From the NCBI GenBank assembly GCA_002840505.1, contig PHBC01000005.1, forward strand, positions 186,001 to 250,000: a stretch of DNA of 64,000 nucleotides, in the 5' to 3' direction. The notes under the pieces were generated by a model. That model worked only from the letters and a program-made list of their open reading frames with translations. It was not told the origin of the DNA and ran no database searches. A program made the translations under genes and the position numbers. This DNA is from Deltaproteobacteria bacterium HGW-Deltaproteobacteria-2 (lineage in GTDB: Bacteria > Desulfobacterota > Syntrophia > Syntrophales > Smithellaceae). This document shows, in pieces, positions 51,520-60,277 of this stretch (position 1 is the first letter of the stretch; every line of letters begins with the position of its first letter).

Positions 51520-52664
51520 GCGGCAGCCCTCCTCTGCTGTATTCTTTCGATAAAGGCGTCAACACGCATTTTCATTCTACCCGTTTCTACCAAGGGGCCG
51601 TACTCGCGCTCCAAACGCATGCAAGGTATGCCCTGTGCTTCCAAGTCCTTCTCGAACAGTCCGTTTTCGGCACCATGAAGATCGCAAAATCGGATGTTTT
51701 GCAGAATAACGCCTTCAATTTTCGCCTTTTCTACTTTTTGTGTGAGTATGTCTAATCTTCTACGATAATCTCCATACATGCGGGGACAATCATTGTGCCC
51801 CAGATATCGCTTGCAGAGTGCTGATACTGGATCACCATCTTCGTCCACTCTGTCGCTATAAAAGCGCGAACCGAAACAAAGATTGTCGGCAACTACTAAG
51901 GATTTTTCCCCTTCAATCACCTTGACCAGTTCCACATCATCATTGGCACTGCCCACGAGCATCAAACGCACGCGTCCTTTAATCCCCGGTGATTTTTCGG
52001 CATTAGAAATAAACTGCTCCAGTAATTTATTGTATTCTTCCCGGGGCATGGTGGTGCCGGAAAGTATAACCGCCAAAGCTTCTTCTCCTGTGAAGGGAGG
52101 AGCATCCAGAGTGCGCAGCGCTTCGAAACGATCAAGGAGAACTCTGCTTTGATTATACAGTTTGATAGACTTTTTCAGATCGGCTTCGGCAATCTTCACC
52201 TTAAAGTGTTCTTCTACTGCCGCAATTAGGCGTCGGGTTTCATCAGTCAGCCACTTAATAGTGTAGTCCGAGTATTTATGAGGGACGCCGTAATGAAAAA
52301 AGAAAGGGGGGATGACGCCCTCTACGTCGCTGCCGGCCTTGCGCCAGCACTCATCGAGCCTTCGCATCGAATCGCAACCCGGGGTGATAATTGCGCCGTC
52401 TAAAAAATTAAACTTACCCTCTCCGGCCAACTGCAGCATGCATTTGGGAAGGCTGCAAATAAAAGGTCCGAAATAGGTATCACCGATTGTAGTGTCGGTG
52501 GAGCCAAAGCCTCGTATTCTAAAGGGAAGTATTCCCGCAGCATGAAAGATTTCATCGGGCACATACGAACAAGTATAGCCGACCACTTTTTTCCCGCTTT
52601 CTTTCCACTGCTTTACATATTTATTGTTGAGTACGGTGGAAGTCTCAAAAAATTCTTTCATCAT
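51516..52664 (-). CDS. Benzoyl-CoA reductase/HGD-type subunit (BzdN/BcrC-like, set 2)
   Basis: A 382-residue HGD-D family protein. Cluster-type Cys are in GYTCSYVPDEIF (about 33), PFICSLPKCML (about 71) and TPGCDSMRRLDECW (about 98). QNIRFCDLHGAE near the C-terminus matches the substrate-region motif of this family. It overlaps the 410-residue helical protein gene by 4 bp and the BzdO-like gene by 4 bp, so the set is translated as a unit. Confidence 0.84.
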   Translation of the reverse strand: MMKEFFETSTVLNNKYVKQWKESGKKVVGYTCSYVPDEIFHAAGILPFRIRGFGSTDTTIGDTYFGPFICSLPKCMLQLAGEGKFNFLDGAIITPGCDSMRRLDECWRKAGSDVEGVIPPFFFHYGVPHKYSDYTIKWLTDETRRLIAAVEEHFKVKIAEADLKKSIKLYNQSRVLLDRFEALRTLDAPPFTGEEALAVILSGTTMPREEYNKLLEQFISNAEKSPGIKGRVRLMLVGSANDDVELVKVIEGEKSLVVADNLCFGSRFYSDRVDEDGDPVSALCKRYLGHNDCPRMYGDYRRRLDILTQKVEKAKIEGVILQNIRFCDLHGAENGLFEKDLEAQGIPCMRLEREYGPLVETGRMKMRVDAFIERIQQRRAAA

Positions 52665-53893
52665 ACGACGGCCTCCTTGCTGTTAATGGCGCTTTTCAAA
52701 TATGCCAGCGCTTCCTCAATTTCCGCGGGAACACCCGCAACATCAGGTCTCAAAAGATCTGCTATTCCTCTGATAAGGGGCGGCAATACTTCGGACGCCA
52801 CCGGTTTAAGAGATTCCACAACGTCATCTGTCAACCAGCGCACCGTTTCCCCAACCTCGTTCGCATCCACTGAATTTATTGTTTGCGATAAAGTATTTCG
52901 TATGATTCCGGGAGTGGTAGCACGTACGCGATTTAACATTCCGCACAATCTGCTGATCGTACTTGCTATCTCCTGGGCATCAATTTCACCCATTCCCTTG
53001 GCAAATTCACGCGCTATATCTTCGTCGGAAAACAAGCGCTCAAAGGCGTCGGCCTTGCGACTCCATTTTCGAATTGAAGCGATCATCGAAACAAAATGGC
53101 TTTGAAAGAACTCCCTGGATAGCTCCGGACTCTGCTCCAGCAAATCAATAAAGCTCTGCAACGCCATTTCTTTGATTTCAGCTAAAGAATTTTTGGTTTT
53201 AAGTAAAAGATTGATGTCGATCGCGCTCATAGTCTCACGCGTGATGCGCGATAAGGTATTGGCCGATTGAGGCTTGCCCGGCTCTCCCAGAAGAGCACTG
53301 CCGGTGTGTACCTTTCGAACCAACTCGCTAAGCTCATTAATAAGCAGTCCGATTTCTTTGCCGTCGATTTCATCAGCCAGAGACAATACAACGTCGGCGA
53401 GAAGGTCCGGCGCCAGATTATTTATTGGTGTTAAAGTTTCTTTCACTGCCGAAACAGCTGTATTTGCGACTGATGGAAGAAGAGAAAGCAGACAGACCAC
53501 TTTAGCGGGATATCGCCACATCTCCTCATTGGCCATTTTAACTACTGCAGTAATATCGTCTTGGGAGCAATCCAATGCTTCCTTTAATTCTCCAAAATCT
53601 ATATTTTCAATTATTTCCCGAAATCCGGGACGCAGAATTTCCGCATAATCCACATCGCCGGTTAACGTGTTTTCAGTTTTACCTTTTGCGGACAGAACTT
53701 CGTTAAAAATCTTTTCCACATTCGCGGACATCCGCATTTTTAGTTTGCTGTCACCAGACCAGTCTTGAAGCGCCGCGTGAACAATAGACATTATTAGTTT
53801 TCTTGCCGCGGGTGTTTTTACTATCCTCCACACAACCATGCCCGTCATATCGGCGACGCTCTCTGGTTGAATCGATTTTTCAACACATTTCAT
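52661..53893 (-). CDS. Unknown helical protein A (about 410 residues)
   Basis: An almost wholly helical, soluble protein, with no Cys cluster and no signal peptide. It shares a repeated unit with the two following proteins: LLSLLPSVANTAV, then NNLAPDLLADVVLSLADEID and GKEIGLLINELSEL. The unit appears to occur more than once along this protein (for example again in NSVDANEVGETVRW). I choose ATG 53893 because GGAGG lies eight bases upstream; a longer frame starts at 53908. The family is not recognised. Its coupling to the BzdN-like gene suggests a structural or assembly role. Confidence 0.7.
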   Translation of the reverse strand: MKCVEKSIQPESVADMTGMVVWRIVKTPAARKLIMSIVHAALQDWSGDSKLKMRMSANVEKIFNEVLSAKGKTENTLTGDVDYAEILRPGFREIIENIDFGELKEALDCSQDDITAVVKMANEEMWRYPAKVVCLLSLLPSVANTAVSAVKETLTPINNLAPDLLADVVLSLADEIDGKEIGLLINELSELVRKVHTGSALLGEPGKPQSANTLSRITRETMSAIDINLLLKTKNSLAEIKEMALQSFIDLLEQSPELSREFFQSHFVSMIASIRKWSRKADAFERLFSDEDIAREFAKGMGEIDAQEIASTISRLCGMLNRVRATTPGIIRNTLSQTINSVDANEVGETVRWLTDDVVESLKPVASEVLPPLIRGIADLLRPDVAGVPAEIEEALAYLKSAINSKEAVV

Positions 53894-53963
53894 GGAATAT
53901 GCCTCCATTCAAAATTTAAACTTCAATTTCCACTCAATAGTTTTTGTAAAACTATCCCTTTCG

Positions 53964-54605
53964 CTACTTCCGGCGTTTCATCCTTTTACGGAGAAGCTGC
54001 CATGCCCAGGAAACCAAATGCAGCTTCTGGTCGAGTACAGCATTGACGATAGTGTGGGTCGCATCACGGAGCTCATCACCGTCGACATTTGCCACTACGT
54101 CAGAAACGAATTTGTTCACTATGCGCGGGTCGCTTATGCTGATTTCGTTGACAAAACGGCACGCTGAATTGATTCCCTGACCGATTAGCGGCGGAACCTC
54201 TTGAGTTATTGCCTTGCTGACCGCTTCCCTCAGTTCGGGTGAAGCTTCCCAAAGATTTTTTATCATTGTGGAGTAGGCTTCAACCAGGGCTTTAAATTCA
54301 TCAGTGTCAATATCCTTTATAATACTGCCAAGATAATCTCTGAGCAGTTCCGGTGAAAATTTTTCATTGAGTTGATTTCCAGTTGCCGCCAGAGCACCTA
54401 CACAGGAGTTGACAATAGGCGGAATGGAGCCCAAAATGGACAAAATAACCTCCGGATCCTGCCAGATAAGAGCTATCACCAGCGGATGGGATTTGTCCGG
54501 TTTTATGTTTTGTAAAGAATTACGTATTATATCTTTCACAAAGGGTGTGCGTAATACCTCTTTGAGCACTCCTCCCTCGGCGGGCATCACGGCGCTATTT
54601 TCCAT
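53964..54605 (-). CDS. Unknown helical protein B
   Basis: A 213-residue helical protein, Lys/Arg-rich at the C-terminus (RKRMKRRK). Shared with protein C are LRTPFVKDIIRNSLQNI, IWQDPEVILSILGSIPPIVNS, and LNEKFSPELLRDYLGS. The first ATG overlaps the end of protein C by 11 bp. No known domain recognised. Basic tail could bind membrane or nucleic acid, or another subunit. Confidence 0.68.
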   Translation of the reverse strand: MENSAVMPAEGGVLKEVLRTPFVKDIIRNSLQNIKPDKSHPLVIALIWQDPEVILSILGSIPPIVNSCVGALAATGNQLNEKFSPELLRDYLGSIIKDIDTDEFKALVEAYSTMIKNLWEASPELREAVSKAITQEVPPLIGQGINSACRFVNEISISDPRIVNKFVSDVVANVDGDELRDATHTIVNAVLDQKLHLVSWAWQLLRKRMKRRK

Positions 54606-55032
54606 GTTCTTCTCCCTCCGTATTAGTATTGGAAGCCTCTTGCTCCTTGTATGCCTCTTCCGCTACGATCCACAATTCAGTTGCCAGCAATTTTCCGTTG
54701 CGGACGATACTTTCCAGTGATTTTTTATCAAGTGATAAAACCATCGATTTCATAAAATCGTGCAGCAGTAGAGGTGAAAACTTATCGTTAAGCTGAATGA
54801 GCAGTTCATCCAGGCCTTGAATTAAGGAATTGAAGATAGAAGGAACGGCGCCCAGCAATCCCAGAAAAAACTCCGGGTCCTGCCACATCATCGTTCTAAC
54901 CAGTCTTCGGCTCGCTTCGGGATCGATATTCTGCAGTACTGTTCTTGTGCCTTCTTTGAAGCCCGGTTTTTTGAGCAGTTCCTTAAGAACTCGATCGGTT
55001 AAGTCAATTACTCCTTTATTGGCTTCTTCCAT
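54595..55032 (-). CDS. Unknown helical protein C
   Basis: A 145-residue helical protein, acidic at the C-terminus (NTNTEGEEHGK). It shares KPGFKEGTRTVLQNI, WQDPEFFLGLLGAVPSIFNS and LNDKFSPLLLHDFM with protein B over about 90 residues. The start is set at ATG 55032 by AGGAG upstream; a longer frame starting at 55173 overlaps the dehydrogenase gene and lacks a ribosome binding site. Function unknown. Confidence 0.68.
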   Translation of the reverse strand: MEEANKGVIDLTDRVLKELLKKPGFKEGTRTVLQNIDPEASRRLVRTMMWQDPEFFLGLLGAVPSIFNSLIQGLDELLIQLNDKFSPLLLHDFMKSMVLSLDKKSLESIVRNGKLLATELWIVAEEAYKEQEASNTNTEGEEHGK

Positions 55033-55042
55033 TTTTTTTCTC

Positions 55043-56326
55043 CTATAATGTCTTGCAGTTGAAGAAATACCGGGCTGCTTCCATCTGACAGAGCTGCTTG
55101 CCGCCCATCCATAACTGAATGATTTTGATATCGCGCCAATGCTTTTCAATATCGTATTCGCGGTCGGCACCATATGGGCCGAGAACGTCCATTGCCTTTC
55201 CGAAAATATCCACCGCTCTGTCTGAGACGAAGTCTTTGAGGTTACGCATCTTGCAGGCTACTTCATCCGTATAGATGGGATAGCCGTATGGTTTGTTGCG
55301 CCTGTCGCCCATTCTTGCCGCTTCATAGGTCAGAATTCTGCAAACATCTATATCGCCGGCGATCCGGCCGATAATGCTGGCAATGTGGTCGTCTTCTTTC
55401 AGGGGTTTGTTCTTGTAAGTTTTCGTCGATACGAAGTCATAGAGAATTTCGTAAAGGTTGAGCATCGCGCCGCACAGAAATCCCATACTGGCCGCTAATC
55501 CCCAGGGAATGATTTCGCGGAAGACCTGAGCGTCCATCCCTGGTCCGTGAGCGCGGTACCAGACGGGAACCCTAACATCTTCAAACCAGATATCGCCGTT
55601 TTTATCGGCGGCCATACCGGCTTTTTCATAAGGGCCTCCCTGGGTTACACCTTTGGCATCGGCGGGAACAAATATCATGGCGAAGTCGTTGGGGTCATTT
55701 GATCCCAGTTTCGTTGTGCACGGAACGCTAAACAGCTTAGCTACACCACCGGTATTGGTAGGCCAAAGCTTGTGACCGTTTATAACCCATTCATCGCCCT
55801 CTAAACGGGCAAGGGTGCGGATGGTTTTGCCTCCGAGAATGTCCATGTTTTCGATATCCGCTCCGCCTTGAGGTTCCGTCATGGCATTGGCCGCGAAGAC
55901 CGCTTTGTCAGCATTGCAGAACATGGGGGCGAATTCTTTGGCCAGCCGCCAGTTGACATGAGGATCGACCAGAATAGTCGTGAGCGGCCAATAGGTAACC
56001 ATAAAAGCCACAGCCATGGCCGTGTCTGCCCGTCCGACCTCTTCCGCCAACGCGCAGGAAACTGTGAAGGCGGAATCGGATTGTCCAATGCCCCAGCCTC
56101 CCAGCTCCGGCGGGAATAGCGCTTTTTGAAGGCCGACGCCTTTATTTCCCATAAGCTTGTCGAAGGCCGGCTCAATCATGTGATGGTTTTTCCAGTCTTC
56201 ATCGTATTTGCGTCTGAAGGGCATTACCTCCTTGGCGGCCCAGTTTCTAATGACACTGCGGATGTGTTTGTCCATAGGTGATATATATTCTTCCGGTTTT
56301 GAGAATTCATCGAAGTTTTTCATCAT
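55043..56326 (-). CDS. Acyl-CoA dehydrogenase family protein 1
   Basis: A 427-residue FAD enzyme. N-terminal helical domain, middle domain with NAMTEPQGGADIENM (substrate and FAD contact), and C-terminal domain ending LGPYGADREYDIEKHWRDIK. Where the usual catalytic Glu lies (Y-E-G-T), this reads LWMGGKQ, so the base must be elsewhere or the enzyme differs in chemistry. It overlaps the spacing of the next dehydrogenase by 11 bp and both precede the unknown helical proteins. Tandem dehydrogenases next to ring reductases act on cyclic CoA esters in some syntrophs; that is only analogy here. Confidence 0.82.
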   Translation of the reverse strand: MMKNFDEFSKPEEYISPMDKHIRSVIRNWAAKEVMPFRRKYDEDWKNHHMIEPAFDKLMGNKGVGLQKALFPPELGGWGIGQSDSAFTVSCALAEEVGRADTAMAVAFMVTYWPLTTILVDPHVNWRLAKEFAPMFCNADKAVFAANAMTEPQGGADIENMDILGGKTIRTLARLEGDEWVINGHKLWPTNTGGVAKLFSVPCTTKLGSNDPNDFAMIFVPADAKGVTQGGPYEKAGMAADKNGDIWFEDVRVPVWYRAHGPGMDAQVFREIIPWGLAASMGFLCGAMLNLYEILYDFVSTKTYKNKPLKEDDHIASIIGRIAGDIDVCRILTYEAARMGDRRNKPYGYPIYTDEVACKMRNLKDFVSDRAVDIFGKAMDVLGPYGADREYDIEKHWRDIKIIQLWMGGKQLCQMEAARYFFNCKTL

Positions 56327-56337
56327 TCGTCTCCTTT

Positions 56338-57579
56338 TTAAATCTCTTTGCAGTCAAAGAAAAACCGCGCCGTATCCATCTTTACCGGCGCCTCGGCACC
56401 GACTCCGCACAGGTATGACTGGATGGTCTTGACATCCCTCCAGTGTTTTTCCACATGCCACTCCTTGGAGTAGCCGGCGGACCCCATAAGTTCCAATCCT
56501 CTGTTTATTGCCCGCATTACATTCTGTTGTATTTTTGATCCGATAACCTGCGAAATTGTGTAAACTCTTTGGCTGCCGCTTTGTCCCCAGTCATTCGGCT
56601 TGGACATTGTTTGAGCAAGATCATAAACCAGTAATCTAGAGGTGAAGACCTCGTCCGCTACATCAGCCAGAACGGAGGCGCAGAGGGGATTTTCTTTCAT
56701 CATGTAACCGCCCTTGATTGTTCTTGTCTCGGACCAGTCGCCGACCATTTCAAAAAAGTTCATGCCCGTTCCTACGCTTACACCGCCGAGCAGAAGATTT
56801 AACCAGGTGTAGATTTCCTCTACGACACCCTGACGGGAGATAACATATGCTTTGGGAATTCTTACATTATTGAAACTGACATCGGCATTAAAGGTGGAGT
56901 TTAAACCGGTTTCCAGAAGAGTCTTGCCGCGAACTATATTGGTGTCGTTACCGGGGACAAAAGCGATACAGGGCTTGCCTGCTTTGTCGGCGCAAACCAC
57001 ACAAAAAAGATCAGCTGTGGCGCCACTGTTAATCGGCCGGAGATCTTTGCCATTAACGACATAACCATCGCCTTCCGGCTCAATGGTAGCAAGAATCGAT
57101 CGGCCCAGGAATAAGGGGGTATCCTGTCCAACATTTCCCATTCCGGGAAGGATAAGGGAAAAAGTTTTTAATTCTTCACCGCAGTAAACAGGCGCGAGCG
57201 CGTCACACAGGGCTTTGTCGAAATTTGGAGCCATAGTGATCGTGGCTAAGATCGTGTATTTGACGGCGGTTGCTACGCCTATAGCGGCGTCTGCTCGTCC
57301 GATTTCGGTGAGAATGGAAACCAAGCCCGGCGCGTTGGCAGGATTAGTCCAGCCAAATCCGCCGTGTTCTTCGGGCAGGATAAGTCTTTGCAGGCCGATA
57401 GTGAGATTGAGCGTTTTGCTCTTTTCAATAAAGAGCTTTTCGTAATTTTCCCTATACTCCTGACGCTTGGAAATAATCTCTTTGTCGGCCCATTGCCTTA
57501 CCAGATTAATAATAGGTTTCGACTCCTCATCCACCAATTCCTTTGGGTAAACAAACAACTCATCCAGGGCTTTGTTCAT
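56338..57579 (-). CDS. Acyl-CoA dehydrogenase family protein 2
   Basis: A 413-residue dehydrogenase-fold protein. Acyl-CoA dehydrogenase features include LPEEHGGFGWTNPANA, the GRADAAIGVAT middle segment and GSAGYSKEWHVEKHWRDVK. The catalytic-Glu segment reads SYLCGVGAEAP, again lacking Glu in the Y-E-G-T position. ILPGMGNVGQ replaces the usual T-E-P-x-x-G-S-D contact. First structural gene after TetR, with GGAGGAG before the ATG. Confidence 0.8.
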   Translation of the reverse strand: MNKALDELFVYPKELVDEESKPIINLVRQWADKEIISKRQEYRENYEKLFIEKSKTLNLTIGLQRLILPEEHGGFGWTNPANAPGLVSILTEIGRADAAIGVATAVKYTILATITMAPNFDKALCDALAPVYCGEELKTFSLILPGMGNVGQDTPLFLGRSILATIEPEGDGYVVNGKDLRPINSGATADLFCVVCADKAGKPCIAFVPGNDTNIVRGKTLLETGLNSTFNADVSFNNVRIPKAYVISRQGVVEEIYTWLNLLLGGVSVGTGMNFFEMVGDWSETRTIKGGYMMKENPLCASVLADVADEVFTSRLLVYDLAQTMSKPNDWGQSGSQRVYTISQVIGSKIQQNVMRAINRGLELMGSAGYSKEWHVEKHWRDVKTIQSYLCGVGAEAPVKMDTARFFFDCKEI

Positions 57580-57611
57580 AGCTCCTCCTTTTCCCGATTA
57601 TTGTTTTTGTT

Positions 57612-58331
57612 TTATTTTTTTCGAGGTCCGGTTTTTCTTTTATTTTGAACTGTCTTTATTTTGCTTATGATTTTTTTCTTTTCAACGGTTGTCTTTTTAG
57701 GATCTATTGGATTCATCAAGACAGTGCGGATTACTTTCTTGAGTTTTTGCATAGCCTTTTCCAGATCATCAGGTGCATCCACGATAGGAGGCCTGAGGAT
57801 TGTGTTAAGGAAATCTATCTGATTGTCGTATTCGTTGGGTTCATCAAAGGCCAGCGAATGGAAAGAAAGTCCCAGAAAATAAATGAATATTGCCCGGGCA
57901 AACTGTCTGGAGATGTTTAGTCGCTCCGACATACCGGCCGTATAGCGTTCAGCAAAAAACGAATATACCTCCCTCCACTGCTTGATATCTACATTCCGGT
58001 AAACATCAATTGCCAGAAGCATGATGTCTTCATAGAGCTCGCCATTTTCCTTCCAGTAATCTATAATCATGTCAAAACGTTCACGGATGCTTTCGATAGA
58101 CTCCGTACGGCGGATATATTCATCTACGTTTTCATCGCCGAGCCAGGCAATCATCTGGGCGAGCATGTTTTCTTTGGAGGGGAAATAATGGTAGAGCGAT
58201 CCCGTAGAGACGCCGTTCTCGGCGGCAATTTCTTTCATGTTGATGTTGTGATATCCCCTGCGGGTGAATAGACGTAAACTGTTTTTCAATAACTCTTGAC
58301 GATATTCATCATGGTTGACGATTTTTGGCAT
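57612..58331 (-). CDS. TetR-family transcriptional regulator
   Basis: About 239 residues. N-terminal helix-turn-helix: LLKNSLRLFTRRGYHNINM then GVSTGSLYHYFPSKENML (about 27-44). Helical ligand-binding domain follows; the C-terminus is a Lys/Arg-rich tail of about 30 residues, unusual for TetR. ATG 58331 has AAGGAGGG nine bases upstream; a longer frame from 58400 runs across the promoter. First gene of the minus-strand 58-39 kb run and its likely repressor, possibly CoA-ester responsive as in FadR-like TetR proteins. Confidence 0.85.
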   Translation of the reverse strand: MPKIVNHDEYRQELLKNSLRLFTRRGYHNINMKEIAAENGVSTGSLYHYFPSKENMLAQMIAWLGDENVDEYIRRTESIESIRERFDMIIDYWKENGELYEDIMLLAIDVYRNVDIKQWREVYSFFAERYTAGMSERLNISRQFARAIFIYFLGLSFHSLAFDEPNEYDNQIDFLNTILRPPIVDAPDDLEKAMQKLKKVIRTVLMNPIDPKKTTVEKKKIISKIKTVQNKRKTGPRKK

Positions 58332-58384
58332 GGTCAAGTCCCTCCTTGTTTTATATCGAATAGGCGTTATAAAAAAAACATATA

Positions 58385-58400
58385 GACAAATTTTTGTCAA
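58385..58400 (-). promoter_or_regulatory. TetR promoter -35 overlapped by palindromic operator
   Basis: GACAAATTTTTGTC at 58385-58398 has 6-bp inverted arms and a 2-base centre. It overlaps TTGACA on the minus strand (58400-58395), a -35 candidate. A -10 candidate, TATAAC, lies farther than ideal. The overlap fits autorepression. Confidence 0.5.
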
Positions 58401-58742
58401 GAAATATTTTATCTTTTTTAAAAGATTTTTTATGAACAGTAATAAAAAATATCGTTGCCCTCGTGTAAGGATACGATTTCCAACTTAGTTGTACGAAACT
58501 TTAAAATTTTATCCGGCTTGAAACCATAATCGTTTAAGCCGGTGACTGCCGGTCACATAATTATTTTCTTGATTTTGAGTTCAAAAAAAGAAAGAACAAC
58601 GTATTCAATTTATTGTTACTATGTGCAATAAGACGTGCAACGGCTTAATTGGCAAAGAAAAAAATATATGTTATGAATCTTTTGAAGAATATGTTTCCCG
58701 GTGATTACGAAACATTTAATAATAGAGGTCTTTCGAGAAATA

Positions 58743-59237
58743 ATGACTACACCAATCATATCTATTGTCGGTAAATCCAATTCCGGCAAAACAACATTAA
58801 TAGAAAAACTGATTCCGGAACTGGTTAAAAGAGGATATCAGGTGGCTACAATCAAGCATAATGTTCACGGGTTTGACATAGATCATGAAGGAAAAGACAG
58901 CTGGCGTCATAAAAAAGCCGGTGCCCATACAACGGTGATTTCCTCCGCTCAACGGGCAGCTTTAATTGAAGACCTGGATCATGATCATTCGCTTGCCGAA
59001 ATCAGAGATAAATATATCAAAGGCGCGGACATAATTCTTTCCGAAGGTTACAAAGGCAATCCTTTCCCCAAAATTGAAATATTCCGTTCTGAACTAAAAC
59101 GTGATTTGTTATGTAAAAAAGAAGATAATTTATTGGCCATTGCTTCAGATATAATTATGGATACCGGTGTTCCTTGTTTCAATATCAATGACACCAAAGG
59201 CATTGTTGATTTAATTGAAAGTAAATTTTTAAAATAG
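58743..59237 (+). CDS. mobB: Molybdopterin-guanine dinucleotide biosynthesis protein MobB
   Basis: A 165-residue P-loop GTPase. Walker A is VGKSNSGKTTLIEKL (about 8-22), followed by TIKHNVHGFDIDHEGKDSW and SEGYKGNPFPKIEIFR, all MobB hallmarks. MobB helps load guanosine onto molybdenum cofactor; FdhE/formate dehydrogenase or other Mo/W enzymes should exist elsewhere. ATG 58743 is preferred to a GTG 14 codons earlier because it starts at the conserved region, though its ribosome binding site is weak. Confidence 0.88.
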   Translation: MTTPIISIVGKSNSGKTTLIEKLIPELVKRGYQVATIKHNVHGFDIDHEGKDSWRHKKAGAHTTVISSAQRAALIEDLDHDHSLAEIRDKYIKGADIILSEGYKGNPFPKIEIFRSELKRDLLCKKEDNLLAIASDIIMDTGVPCFNINDTKGIVDLIESKFLK

Positions 59238-59312
59238 TTATCCACTAAGGGGCCTATTGATAGTAGGTCGGATGGGTAGCATATATCGATTGCGATAGAA
59301 TAAGGATAAAAA

Positions 59313-60209
59313 ATGTTTTATTTATGGAATAGTAGAAAGTTTAGAATATTTCTATTTGTTTTTCTGGTTTTTACGCTGGCTGCTTGCGCTACTGTGCCGC
59401 CACCTGTCCCTCCCAAGCCGGCCCAAATTGCGGTTGTCCTGGGCGGTGGTGGGTCCAAGGGTTTCGCGCATATCGGCGTGCTGAAGGTGCTGGAAGCTCA
59501 GAAGATTCCTATACATATGATTGTAGGTACGAGCGCCGGCAGTCTGGTCGGCAGTTTATATGCCTCGGGCAAGACCGCCTTCGAACTGCAGGGAATTGCC
59601 ATGAAGATGGAGGCGGACAACGTGATCGATTATGATTGGAAGATATGGAAGGGCGGACTCATTAAGGGAGAGAAAATCGAAAGTTTTATCAACGCAAACA
59701 TTCATAATACTCCCATAGAAAAACTGAAAATCCGTTACTATGCAGTGGCTACTAATTCCGCTACCGGAGAAGAAGTGGTCTTTGCCAGGGGCAATACCGG
59801 TATGGCTGTGCATGCCAGCTGCTCTGTGCCGGGCGTGTTTCAACCTTCGAAGATCGGAAACAGCACCTATATAGATGGCGGTGTGGTTAGTCCTGTGGCC
59901 GTTGATGTAGCACGCCGTAACGGGGCGGATATTGTCATTGCCGTGGATATTTCCGGTGGTATCAATACCAATGTGCCCGATGGAATCATGGATACGATGA
60001 GAAAATCTATAGACATAATGTATGCCCGAATTGCTGAATATCAGATTAAAAATGCCGATATCGTGATCCGTCCGAACATGAAGAATATCGGCTCCACCGA
60101 TATGGATAAATTTAACGAGGCGATTTTTGAGGGTGAAAAGGCGGCCAGCGCAAAATTGCCGGAGATTCAGAAAATTATTGAAAAGCTGAAACGGGAAGGA
60201 AGGCTTTAG
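59313..60209 (+). CDS. Patatin-like phospholipase, lipoprotein (RssA-like)
   Basis: A 298-residue protein. N-terminal lipobox LAACATVPPP (Cys near 25), then the patatin oxyanion loop GGGGSKGFAHIGVL, nucleophile GTSAGSLVGS and the Asp dyad partner YIDGGVVSPV. It hydrolyses acyl esters, probably phospholipids, tethered to a membrane. Length and domain layout match the RssA/YlbK-type exported patatins. Single-gene unit followed by a TIM-barrel gene. Confidence 0.88.
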   Translation: MFYLWNSRKFRIFLFVFLVFTLAACATVPPPVPPKPAQIAVVLGGGGSKGFAHIGVLKVLEAQKIPIHMIVGTSAGSLVGSLYASGKTAFELQGIAMKMEADNVIDYDWKIWKGGLIKGEKIESFINANIHNTPIEKLKIRYYAVATNSATGEEVVFARGNTGMAVHASCSVPGVFQPSKIGNSTYIDGGVVSPVAVDVARRNGADIVIAVDISGGINTNVPDGIMDTMRKSIDIMYARIAEYQIKNADIVIRPNMKNIGSTDMDKFNEAIFEGEKAASAKLPEIQKIIEKLKREGRL

Positions 60210-60277
60210 AAAACCAACAGGGATTGATATAAATAACAGTCCTCATTTTCAAAAACAATACGGGAAAATAAATCAAT

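Noticed and set aside
55033-55173. N-terminal extension of helical protein C
   Set aside because: Overlaps the preceding dehydrogenase gene; a clear AGGAG lies before ATG 55032.
58400-58742. Possible molybdenum cofactor riboswitch or ModE site before mobB
   Set aside because: Only a short GCCGGTGAC/GCCGGTCAC repeat is seen; the consensus helices or ModE palindrome are not present.
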